Source of the DNA: Corynespora cassiicola
Lineage: Eukaryota; Ascomycota; Dothideomycetes; Pleosporales; Corynesporascaceae
Length of the DNA: 64,000 nucleotides
Direction: 5' to 3'
NCBI GenBank assembly: GCA_022059125.1
Contig: JAEUWY010000005.1
Span: 62,001 to 126,000, forward strand
Shown: positions 1 through 10,914 of the stretch, piece after piece
How positions within the stretch are numbered: position 1 is the stretch's first letter
How the letters are laid out: the number at the start of each line of letters is the position of its first letter
Made by a program: the position numbers and the translations under genes
The notes under the pieces: model-generated
Told to the model about the DNA's origin: nothing
The model's database searches: none
Seen by the model: only the letters and a program-made list of their open reading frames with translations

Positions 1-1684
1 CGAATATGATGATTGCTGTTGCTGTTGAAACATCCTTTTGCTCGACGACTACACCGGCAAGCATGAGAGGTATGGTAAGGCAGGCTCCAACGCCAACTCC
101 CACGATAATTTGGTATCCAATCCACTCTCTTGAGGTGGAGCTGCGATCAAGGGTTGAAAGAAGCCCTCCACCAATGGCAGCTACGGCAGGCCCGATGATA
201 AGAAAGGGATTAAAAATACCAGTCATAGTGATGGTCCCGCCGAGCAAAATTTGTGTCAAAGCTAAAAGCACGTTAGCAATGAAGAATGCGCTCATCGTTG
301 AAGGGAGGCTTACTGAGGCCGAGAACCAATGGTATTAATCGTATGCCAGAATCGATAGCAGAAACGCCTTTTACGACCTGGAAGTAAATAGGCAAATAGA
401 AAAGTGCAAGGTAGAATGCCCCAGATATACTTATATCATGTTAGGTCGTGATGAATTTTTCTCAGGGATGGAGGGATTTTCTCACAAGAATTCGAAGATC
501 CCTCCTATCAACAACGAGCGATTCTTAAGAAAGCTGGTCATTACAAGTGCGCGTTCGCCTTGATACCACTGATCTGCAGCGAAAGCGGCAGTCAACAACC
601 CTGTTCCGATTAATGTTCCTATCACGGCAGAGTCTTGCCACTCTTTCTCTACGCCGGCCCAGCGCATTGCAAGAGTAAAACAAACCACAGTACCCGAGAT
701 GAAAAAGACACCTGGAATATCCATCTGCAATAATTTCTCACGAGCACTTGCTTCGGCAGGCCGTGCAGCCTTTGGGGGCTGGTAAGCCCATACAAAAGCC
801 AATGCTGCTACTCCTCCCAATGGTAAAGTGATATAAAAGCTGCAGCCAGTCAGTGCGATTCATGTTTCGATCATCATATCATAGCCTACCACCAACGCCA
901 TGAAACTTTATCCGTGAATGCGCCGCCAACCAATGGACCTACAACTGAGGCGAGAGCAAATGTTGCCGAGAGTGCGCTTGTTGCGGCAGGGCGATACTTT
1001 GGCCGAACACAAAAATTCATTATGATAAAGCAGCCGGCGAATATCCCTGCACATCCTGCACCTGTAATAGCCCGACCTGCGATGAAGGTATTGCTGTTTG
1101 GTGAGGTAGCTGAAAGGTTGTCAGGCGAAGCCTTGCTAACGGATCTGGCTTGGATCGAGGGTCTCTGGGTGACAAAGCACACCAGTCTGACGTACCACAC
1201 AAAAGACTTCCAACCTCAAAAACCAATATTGATGCGATGAATACATATTTCATCGGAAAGTATTTGTAGCACTTGCCCCAGACTGACTGCGTCGCTGCTA
1301 CAGGAAAGAACATAGCAGATCCATACCACCCAACATCATCTAGGCTATTGAATTTCTCGGTTATAGCAGGAATGGCGGTAGATATGATAGTCTTGGAAAA
1401 GGTTATCGTTTTTCCACGATAGGAAGGCCCAGAGGTAACATACTACATCTAAAGATGCCTATCAGGCGAGTTAGGGACACATTTGCAAACAGTTTCTTTG
1501 TACTGACCAGGAATATACTAAAAACAAGTGAAAGTAGTATCGTTGCGAGACGAATCATTCCAGGGTATTCTGAATCGCTTATGGAGTCTTCGGGGGCGGG
1601 TAAAACATCATTCGAGGGAAAATCAGTCGACGCAGCGTATTTTTCGCCTGTTGCAAGGTGAACTTTCTGTTGAAGAGAAGTCAT
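1..1684 (-). CDS. MFS drug/metabolite exporter, DHA2 type (partial, N-terminal exon unresolved)
   Basis: Major facilitator proton antiporter of the 14-helix DHA2 group common near fungal secondary-metabolite genes; plasma-membrane efflux is the expected role. The start ATG is at 1684, followed by a hydrophilic N-terminus and a first helix. After a gap come the family hallmarks [35 protein letters not shown], and [17 protein letters not shown] followed by CFYI after splicing, then [17 protein letters not shown] and [14 protein letters not shown]. Introns that restore the frame are 1110-1195, 840-892, 430-485 and 262-313, all GT-AG. The gene continues past base 1. The stretch 1370-1510 should encode the end of helix 1 (family consensus roughly FLxALDxTI), but I could not find a splice that gives ALD; it may be a damaged exon or a missed small exon. 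The substrate is unknown. Confidence 0.82.
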
Positions 1685-2068
1685 GATAGACCTAAGAATT
1701 TATCTCAACAAATGTAGAGTCTGAGGTGATAGAGGATATAGGCCAAATTAGAACTGGGTGATTCTTAAAAAAGATTTTCGGACAAAACTCATTCCGTGGG
1801 AAGGGCGCCATGCCCGGCGAATTAAAAATCTTTTTATCTATTCTAGGTTGCCAAGTCTAATTTGTGGCGATATATTTAGTTGATTAATAAATAGCGCAGC
1901 TACGCCGCAGTCAAATTGATATACCTAATACACAGCGGAGACCGAATGATTTGCTATAAATGTTGTGTAATATTGGAAGGACTTAGCCGAGCTTTCAGCT
2001 GTAGAAGTATTAAAAAAGCTATATTAGTTTCTTTTTTCGCTATACTAGATAAAGTATTAAAAAAAGCT
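1685..2068. other. Intergenic, promoter side of the MFS gene
   Basis: Sequence of normal base composition passing into AT-rich DNA at about 2,000. It should contain the MFS promoter. I see no ORF, RNA gene or recognisable operator. Confidence 0.5.
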
Positions 2069-2226
2069 AACGTAAAGAATAAGCGAGTCGGCTAGACAAG
2101 CGAGTTAGCTAGTTTCTAAGTATCTCAGGGCGCGTAACTACCTACTTAACTACTTTAAAAAAAATAATAATAAATTAATATAGAGAGTAATTTTAGTAGT
2201 TATACTATTATTTTATATATATATAA
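2069..2226 (+). repeat. Transposon-block boundary repeat, left copy
   Basis: About 160 bp that recurs in inverted orientation at 32244-32404. Shared pieces are an outer part with AACGTAAAG and AAGCGAGTCGG, a duplicated motif of about 16 bp around GACAAGCGAGT, and an inner part with CAACTACTTTA followed by an AT-rich segment. This copy carries more C-to-T and G-to-A changes than the right one. It sits where unique DNA meets the RIP-mutated block, so it is probably the terminus of an unidentified element. Confidence 0.6.
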
Positions 2227-2944
2227 AAATATAAATTTTTTTTCTGCAGTGTATATAGTATAATTTAGTCTGTTAGCTAGTACTAAAATAAATTTTATTT
2301 TTATATATTTTTTTAATTAATTATTTTTTAATATTTTTTTAAATAATAATTTTAGTTTTTTAATTTTTGTTAAGAAAATTTTATACTATTTTTTTTTTTT
2401 TACTTTATACGCTAAATAGTAGCTTTGTTAGCTTTTTTAAAAAAATTTAATTTATATATAAAATAATACAACTTTATAAATTAGTATTATAGTATTTGTA
2501 TTAAAATAAATTAAAACTTTAATAATAAAAAGAAATATTAAATTTTTATACTTTTAAATTCTATTATAAATTAATATTAATTATATTTTTAGCTTATATA
2601 TATTATTTAGTATTTTAGCTTTTTACTAAATAACTTTAGAAACTAGTATGAATATATATATTTTTATATTAAGCTTTAATAGTACAGTTTATAAATTATA
2701 TAAAACTATTTTTATTTTTTAAAAGCTTATATATATATATTATTTTTTATAAAAATGATTTAAAAACTTTTTTAAAAGCTAATAAAAAAGTAATTTTATT
2801 AATATAGTTAATATATTTATATACTAAGCTAAAATTTTTATTATTATATGTTTACATTAAAAATAAAAGATATTTTAAATTAGAAAGCTAAAAAAATATA
2901 ATAAATATAAAAATATATAAAAAGTAATAATTTTATTTTTTATA
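2227..2944. repeat. Extremely AT-rich, RIP-degraded remnant
   Basis: Very few G or C bases, stops in all frames and no recognisable domain. The right part, next to the Tc1 copy at 2945, probably belongs to the 367-bp-LTR retrotransposon family, because the sequence on the other side of that Tc1 copy does. Confidence 0.5.
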
Positions 2945-5087
2945 CAGAGAGGTAATATTAAAAAAAAACTAAAAAAAAAGCTATACTTTTTAAACTAGTA
3001 TAACTTTGTAACTAGACTAGCTATTAGAATTAAAAAAAATTAATTTTAAAGATATTTAGACGTTCTCTTTTTGTACTAAAAATAATATATAGCTTATATA
3101 ATATTTGTTACTTAAGAATTTAAAGTAAAAGTATAGTAAAAAAAAGTATAAATTTGAAAGCTGATTTATTTTTTATTTAAAAAATTATTAAAACTTTTTA
3201 TTTTTCGCTAACTTAATTAGACTTAGTTTATATTACGTAAGTAAAAAACTAGAGCTAGAAATTTAATTTAATATTAAAAAAAATTTATTTTAAAAATAAA
3301 GTTTTGCTTATATAAGCACTAATTACATAATAATAAACTAGTTAAATTAGTAAATAAATAAATATTTCAGAAAAAAAATTCTAAATTTCTATTTTCTCTA
3401 AATAAAAATAAGATGGAACTTTAATTTTCAGATTATAAAGAAAAAGCTAATTTTTTATTAAAAGCTAATACACCTATTAAAACTATTTCTAATATATTAA
3501 ATAAAAATATGATAAGTAGTAAAAATACTATACATAAAAAAAATAAAAAAAATAAAGTATTGAATAGCTTAAAAAAAGAAAAAAATTAAGATAAAATTAA
3601 GCTATTTAAAAAAGATAAAAAAATTATTAATAGAGATTTAATTAAAAGCCCTAAAAAAACAAATAAAAAATATTACTAGAAAAAAATATAAAAATATTTA
3701 AAAAAAGCTTACAAAGATATTTAAAAGAAGAAAATTATAGTATAAGTATTAGTACTAAAAAGCTGTATTTAAATAAAAAAAAGCTAAAATAAAATTAAAA
3801 TACGCAAAAAAATAATTAAATAATTTAGAAAATATAAATTTAAATAGAATTATATTTTCTAATAAGTTAGTAATAGAAAGAGGCCTAGGTTCTAAACAGA
3901 AATATATAAGAAATAAGAGAGTAGGAGCTGAATCAGCTTTTATAAAATTAAATTATAAGTAAAAAAAAAAAAAAAAAAAAAATTAAAATTAATTAAAAAT
4001 TAATTGTAATTTTTTAATTTAATTACTTTTTTAAAAAAATTAATACTACTTAAATTACAGCTTGAGATATTTTTATATCAGTATAAAGAGCTATTTAGAT
4101 AGAAGGAAGATTAGAATTAGTGTTTATTAAAACACCTAATTTTAAAAATAACTTTAATAATACAGATTATATATAAAAAGTATTAAAATCTATTATTAAA
4201 AAATAAATAAAACCCGGTTAGTTTATATACTTTTTCTTATTTTTTTATTAAATTTATTATTTAATTAAATAAATTTAATTAAATATTAAATTATAAGAAT
4301 TAATATAAATACTAATTAGTTTATAGACTGGAAATTTTAATAAAAGAATTCAAAAATTTATATAGCTAAACCAGTTTAAAAATAGTTTAAAAGAAATAAA
4401 ATTAAATTATTTGAATATTCAGCTTATGGCCTAAACTTAGCATCTATAAAAAACATCTAAACTATATTAAAAAATAATTTAAAAAAACTAAATTCTAATT
4501 TATTAGGCAAAAAAAAAAAAAGATAATACTTTATTTATAAACACTATAAATAAAGAATAGAATTTAATTCTATAAAAAATAATAGATAATTATATATTAT
4601 TTTTATCTAGACGTTAGGAGGCAGTTGTTAAAGCTAACAGATATTATACAAAATATTAATAATTCAATTAATTATTAATTTATTTATATAATTTAAATTT
4701 TTAAAAAAAAAATTTCTACTTTTAAATTTTAAAAAAAAAAAATTTCTACTTTTAAATTTTTTTTTAATAAATAGAAAAGATATTTTTAAAAAAAAATTAC
4801 AAGTATATACTGTATATAACTTTAAAATAATAAGATAAAAAATGAAAATTCTACGCTAGAAAAAAAATAAATCAGCTTTTAAATTTGTATTTTTTTTTAA
4901 TATACTTTTACTTTAAATTTCTAAGTAATAAATATTATATAAGCTATATATTATTGTTAGTACAAAAAGAGAGCCTCTAAATCTCTTTAAAATTAATTTT
5001 TTTTATTTTAATAGCTAGTCTAGTTACAGAGTTATTCTAGTTTAAAAAGTATAGCTTTTTTGGTTTTTTTTTAATGTCACCCCTCTG
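2945..5087 (+). mobile_element. Tc1/mariner-like element, heavily RIP-mutated copy
   Basis: Bounded by TA on both sides, with long terminal inverted repeats. The right end reads as the reverse complement of CAGAGGGGTGACATTA; the left end is the mutated CAGAGAGGTAATATTA. A plus-strand reading frame from the ATG at 3412 to about 4670 follows the transposase of the copies at 5656 and 46963 but is broken by many stops, almost all explicable as C-to-T or G-to-A. It is an old, dead relative of the other two copies, clearly diverged from them. Confidence 0.85.
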
Positions 5088-5264
5088 TACTAAAACTACT
5101 TTAACTATAATTTTTATAGTAGTAAAAAATAAAGCGCAGTTTAAATTTTTTTTCTAATTACTTACAGCCTATACTAATATTTTATACTTATTAGTATAGT
5201 ACTTTAAAATTTAAAAACAGAGTATTAGTTAACTATTTAGAATACGCTCTAAATTAGATATATA
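5088..5264 (+). mobile_element. Fragment of the 367-bp-LTR retrotransposon
   Basis: Aligns, reverse-complemented, with about 11,430-11,600 of the complete element at 10548-17784. It ends exactly at the TA where the Tc1 element begins. Its natural continuation is not beyond that Tc1 element but, inverted, at 46495 and below; see the inversion finding. Confidence 0.7.
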
Positions 5265-7385
5265 CAGAGGGGTGACATTAAAAAAGCGTAATAGAAAAAA
5301 TCGTACTTTTTAAACTTATATAACTTTTTATATAAACTAGCTATTTAAAAAAGAAAAAATTAGTTTTAGGGATATTTACTAGCGCTACATATAAAAGAAA
5401 AAAAATAAATTACTTATATAATATTTTTAGCTTTTAAAAAAGCTCTAAAACTATACTAAAAAAAAATATAAATTTTAATACGCTGTAACTTTTTTTTTAG
5501 CGTATAATTTTTAGTTTTTTTTTTTTTATATTAAAGCTATTTATAATATTTAATTATGTAAAAAAAATTAGTATAAGTTTATTCTCTAAAAAATTAGAAA
5601 TTCAGAAAATTAAAAAAAATAAAAAAAATAAAATAAAGAAATTAATAATAAATTATTAATATTTAGTATAATATCCCTTAGCGTCTATAACTGCTTTATA
5701 ACGCTTAGGTAAAGATAATATATAATTATCTATTATTTCCTGTGGAATTAAATTCCACTCTTTAATTATAGCTCTTTTAAATAAATTAATACTTTTAATA
5801 TTATTTCCTTTGCCTAATAAATTAGTTCTTTATTTATTTAAGGCATTTTTTAATATAGCCCAGATATTTTCAATAGGAGCTAAATCTGGGCAATAAGGAG
5901 GATGTTGAAAAAGATTAATTTGATTTCTTTTAAACCAATTTAAAACTGGTTTAGCTGTATGGATTTTTAAATTATCTTGTTAAAATTTCCAGTCTATAAA
6001 CTAGTTAGTATTAATTTTAATTTTAAAATTTAAAATTTTTATAAATATATTAATTAAATATATTTATTTTAATTTTAAAAATTAAAAAAAGGTATATAAA
6101 CTAACCGGGTTTTATTTGTTTTTTAATAATAGGTTTTAATACTTTTTGTATATAATCCGTATTATTAAAGTTATTTTTAGAATTAGGTGTTTTAATAAAC
6201 ACTAATTCTGATCTTCCTCCTATCCAAATAGCTCCCCATACTGATATAACAATATCTCGAGCTATAATTTAATTAGTATTAAATATTTTAAAAAAGTAAT
6301 TAAATTAAAAAATTAAAATTAATTTTTAATTAAAATTAATTTTTTAAATTTTTTTTTTTACTTACAATTTGATTTTATAGAAGCTAATTCAGCTCCTACC
6401 TTCTTATTTCTCTTTTTTCTTATATATTCCTGTCTAGAACCTAGACCTCTTTCTATTACTGACTCATCAGAAAATATAATTTTATTTAAATTTATATTTT
6501 CTATATTTTTTAAATTTTTTTTAGCATATTCTAGTCTTATTTTTGCTTTTTCTTTTTTATAAAAAGGTTTTTTACTAGCAATATTTGTACTGTATTTTTC
6601 TTCTTTAAAAAATCTTTGTAAACTTCTTTTAGATATATTTAAATTATTTTCAAATAATATTCTTTTATTTGTTTTTTTAGGGCTTTTAATTAAATCCCTA
6701 TTAATAATTCTTTTTTCTCTTTTTAATAGTTTAATTTTATCCTGATTTCTATCTTTTTTTAAACTATTAAAAAGTTTATTTTTTTTATTAATACGTTGTA
6801 TAGTATAATATATACTATTAATAGGTTTATTTAAAATAAAAGATATATTTTTAATAGATATATTAGCTTTTAATAAAAGATTAACTTTTTCTTCGTAGTC
6901 TGAAAATTGAGGTTCCATCTTATCTTTGTTTAGAGAAAATAGAGATTCAGATTTCTATTTCTAAAATATTTATTTATATACTAATTTAACTAGTTTATTA
7001 TTATGTAATTAGTGCTTATATAAGCAAAACTTTATTTTTTAAACTTTATTTTTTAAATATTAAATTAAATTTCTAGCTCCAGTTTTTTGCTTACGTAATA
7101 TATACTAAGCTAAATTTAGTTAGCGTATAATAAAAAGTTTTAATAATTTTTTAAGTAAAAAATTACAGCGTGTTTAATTTTATGTTTTTTTTTAGTATAA
7201 CTTTAGAGCTTTTTTAAAAGCTAAAAATATTTTATAAGTAATTTATTTTTTATTTTTTATATATAGCGCTAGTAAACATCTCTAAAACTAATTTTTTTTT
7301 TTTTAATAGCTAGTTTATAGAAAAAGTTATATAAGTTTAAAAAGTACGATTTTTTCTATTACGCTTTTTTAATGTCACCCCTCTG
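5265..7385 (-). mobile_element. Tc1/mariner-like element, copy A (2121 bp)
   Basis: Complete element flanked by TA (5263-5264 and 7386-7387), with terminal inverted repeats of about 220 bp beginning CAGAGGGGTGACATTA. It carries one three-exon transposase gene on the minus strand. Its length equals that of copy B (1897 bp at 46496-48392 plus 224 bp at 55161-55384). The stretches I compared are identical apart from one G/A difference in one inverted repeat. Copy A lies in inverted orientation to copy B. Confidence 0.93.
5656..6918 (-). pseudogene. Tc1-family DD34E transposase, copy A (two in-frame TAA)
   Basis: Cut-and-paste transposase. Exons are 6366-6918, 6106-6261 and 5656-5993. The introns (6262-6365 and 5994-6105) have GTAAGT and GTTAGT donors and TACTAAY branch points near the acceptors. 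The spliced frame is 349 codons including the stop, the normal size for Tc1. Exon 1 holds the N-terminal helix-turn-helix region and the first catalytic Asp in FSDES. Exon 3 holds the second Asp in QDNLKIHTAKP and the Glu in PPYCPDLAPIENIW, with 34 residues between them. Two in-frame TAA codons (5980-5982 and 5830-5832) each replace what family context suggests was Gln, by CAA to TAA. Read without splicing it would look like a 186-residue protein. Confidence 0.88.
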
Positions 7386-8782
7386 TATTTATAGCACAAC
7401 TTATATTTAATAATAAAAAATTAGTAATAATAAAGCAATTTTTTTATTACATATTACACGGAATATATTTAAATCTTCTATTACTAAAAATTTAAAAAAA
7501 AAACGAATTAAGCTAGTTATAAGTTAAGTAATAGATAAATTAAAAAAATTATAAAAACTTTATAAATAATTATAGAAAAATATTAAAACAGCACAACGTA
7601 AGACAATTTTTTATATTAACTAAAAACAGAAAATAGTATCTTAGCTAAAAAAAAGAGGATAAAGTATATTTTTTTACAAAAAGTTTTTAAATAATATAAC
7701 TAAATAAAAAATTAGATTATATTAAAGTTAGACTATTTTTAATTTTAGAATAAAAAAAACTAGTTAACTATAAACTCTAACTCTCTGCTAATACTAAAAT
7801 ATACTTAGTATTTTACGTATTACTATTAGAATTTACTAATATTAAAACACTAGTTTAAAAACACTTTTATTACAGAATAGAAAAAAAAATTAAATTTAAA
7901 GTAGAAGCACTAGTAGGCTACTGCAAAATAAAATAAAATAAATTTTATAATAACTATTTCGCACAGAAATAGTTAGTTAAATAAAAAAAATATTTAGAAT
8001 TAAAAAATACTTAGAAACTAGAATAAAATCTAAAGAACTGTTAGCAACTATTTAAAAAAAACTAAAAATAAAATTACCTCTACTACTATACAGAAGTAAT
8101 TAAAAAAAAATATCTAAAGAAAAGCAATATATTATATATAACTAAATATTTAAGAATTAGTAGATAACACAGATACTTTCTAAAAGTTATTAAAAAAACT
8201 TTTAATAGCGCTTTAAGTGCTTAGAAAAAAGTTAAAAGTAAAATTTTTAGAAAAACTGTTAAAAGTAAAAACTTTAAATAACGTTTCGCGTTTCTACTAC
8301 TTTTACTTTTTTAAATTTTAATTTTTTACTAATATAGCTTTTTCCGCACAATAATTAAGTAAGTCTATTTATTAATAAAGTTTTTTTTTTTTTTAGCTTT
8401 CGCTATCTATAAGTTTTTTAAAGTTTTTTTATATATTTTTACAGCCGTATTCTACGCTTTAAATAACTTTTTTATTTATTATTATAATTTTTTTTTTTTT
8501 AGTAAAATACTAGAACTTAAACTAAGTAACGTAAATATTACACCGCTGCCTGTAATATAAATACTTACTATATTTTATATATTTATTTATATTTTACGTA
8601 AGTTAAATATTTTTAAATTATAACTTTTTCTACAGCTTTAATAAAATTAGCTAAATAATAACAGTAGATAGTACTAAAAACTGTTAGTATTTTAAATATT
8701 ATTATAAAAATAAGCAGTAATAAAAAAAACCCGCGCGTTATATATTAGCTTAAAAAACTAAGCTAGGCTAGAAAAAAGATAG
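7386..8782 (+). mobile_element. Ty3/gypsy 3' fragment: integrase C-terminus and downstream region
   Basis: Plus-strand remnant matching 53,490-54,700 of the chromodomain element: the C-terminal integrase core, then a segment at about 7,960-8,040 matching its chromodomain region. Stops are frequent. It begins abruptly at the TA next to Tc1 copy A; the missing upstream half of the same integrase is found, reversed, starting at 55385. Confidence 0.75.
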
Positions 8783-9152
8783 TATTATAAGCTATAAACG
8801 TAAGCTAATAATAGAGCTGATAAAGTTGCACCGCTATAGCTAGTTACGTAATATACTTAGTTAATTAGTCTACTTAGCAGTACTAAGTAACTAAATAGTA
8901 CTAAATAAAAAGCTTTAGGTATATATATATAGTTCGCATAATTATACTTTATAATTATATTTACTTTATTAGTAAATCTATTATTTAGAATTAACTATTA
9001 ACTTATTATACTCTATTACTAATATAGAAATCTGTATAGTATATCGCATATTATTTTACTTACGTAACTTTACTAGTATTTATTTTTAAAAATTAATTTA
9101 AGCAGCTATTTACTTTTTAGTCTTACTTATAGCCTGTAGCACAGCTTTAATA
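8783..9152 (+). repeat. Gypsy LTR (370 bp), plus orientation
   Basis: Starts TATTATAAGC (originally probably TGTTATAAGC) and ends AGCTTTAATA (originally probably TTAACA). The last 220 bp or so match the LTRs at 48393 and 54713; the first part instead matches the LTRs at 18987, 20064, 26511 and 28224. It is the downstream LTR of the fragment before it. Confidence 0.8.
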
Positions 9153-10547
9153 CTTAAATAATACTCTGTTATCTACTTTTTTTTAAAAAAATAGTTTTTA
9201 TTTACTATATTTTTTAGAGATTCTAGAAGTTACGCGAATTATTTTTAAAACTTTTACTCTTTTATTTAGTAGCTTTTTATTAAATTTAGTAGAGTTAACT
9301 TTTTTTTTTAAAAGTGTTTTAGTTAATTTTTTACTGCCTATATTATTTAGCGTAATTTTATTTACTATTAAACGCTACTAATATATAGATTCTAATATAG
9401 TAGCGCAGTTATATTTTATATATAAAAGCTTTTTTTTTACCTAGTTAATATATAAATTATACTTTTTAACTATAAAAGTTTTTAAATAACGTTATAAATA
9501 GCTGTATCTATAATGTTAAAAAAAATTTCTTTCTAATATTTTTAGATGTCTATAGTAGTTATAGTTTTCTAATCTATTAATGCTTTTTCTAGTATCTTTT
9601 TTCTAGTTACTATATAGAGAAAATAGAGTCGCTTGTAAATATATATTTTTACTTTACTATATTTTATAATTTACTGTAAAAAATAGTTACGCTAAAATTT
9701 TATATCTAATAATACTTTTATTTGGTATTTATTAAGCTTAATAAGTAGTTTAATTAAGTTCTCTAAATTAGTAGTGTATAATACTTTAGATTAATTCCAG
9801 ACGCTAGATACTGTTCTAAAAAAAACTTGTTACTTAATCTCTATAAACATTTTTTATTTTAGTAACGTTCGTAATTTTTATATAAATATATTTACTAGAA
9901 ATTTTATATATATTTTTTATTAACTAGCATATTTATTGCGAGTTTTTTATTTTTATTTATTTTAGAAAAATATTACGCTTATTATTTATTTTATAAATAA
10001 ATATTATATATATATATTTTGCAGTTAAACTACTGTTACGTATATTTACGTAGTTTTTTTAAAAACCATTCTACTACTGCTTTATCTAAGTAGTAAATCT
10101 AATATTAATTTTTTTTATAAAATATTTATAAGTAGTTTATATGCTTTAAATTTTTTAAGTTTAAGTAGTACTACAGTTTTTATATGTTTTAGCATTATAA
10201 AAAATTTAAAACTGTGTTTAGTTTGCTGTTAAAGTCTGGTAAAACTTTTAGTTTAATTTTTAAATTTAGTTAACTAATTTATTTTTATACTTTAGAACTG
10301 CGTTATTATCAGCGTTTTTTTAAATTTTAAATTTTTTTATCTAAGTTATAGTTTTTTTTTAACTGTTTACGCGTTATAGGTAATTTTTTCTACTATATAA
10401 GCGTTTTTATTAAATTTTTTCTGTTTTCTTTATAAGTTTCAGCTAATTTTTATTTTTATTCTAAGTTTTTATTAATCTAAAATTTAGTAAGTTTTTCTAA
10501 TTTATACTTATAGCTGTAGTTACTTAAATATTTTTTATAATTATATA
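9153..10547 (-). mobile_element. Ty3/gypsy fragment, protease/gag region, minus
   Basis: The reverse complement matches about 50,040-51,440 of the chromodomain element. It stops at the retrotransposon inserted at 10548, and its continuation (start of pol and gag, then the LTR) resumes at 17785. The left end is truncated against the LTR ending at 9152. No frame is open. Confidence 0.7.
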
Positions 10548-10914
10548 TGTAAAAACACAGGGCGACTTGTTTCTAATACAGCTTAAATACTACTTAAAAT
10601 AAAAGTTTACAGAACTAAAAAATAATTATAAGTTAAAACTTATAGGTTTTATACGAAAGAATATTTCTAGACTACAGAACTATCTAAAACTATTATAACT
10701 TTTTATAGTTTTTTTCTAGCACCTATTCTAAGTCTAGTCTAGTTTAGTTTTATTTTTTAGTTATTATAGAAGAGTACGAAAGAATAAAAAATTAAAGCTA
10801 AGTTAGAGCTATATTAAAAGTTAGAAGCTAGAAATTAGATATAAAGTTCTGAATCACGTGCGTAATGCTTAAAAATAAATATATTTAAACTTTATACAAA
10901 TAAAATTTATTATA
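10548..10914 (-). repeat. LTR of the 7.2 kb element (left)
   Basis: 367 bp, beginning TGTAAAAACA and ending TTTATTATA on the plus strand. Pairs with 17418-17784; the differences I see are mostly transitions. Confidence 0.85.

Noticed and set aside
6..338. Plus-strand ORF of 110 codons at the left edge
   Set aside because: It is antisense to MFS exons on the minus strand that show clear family motifs and consistent splicing.
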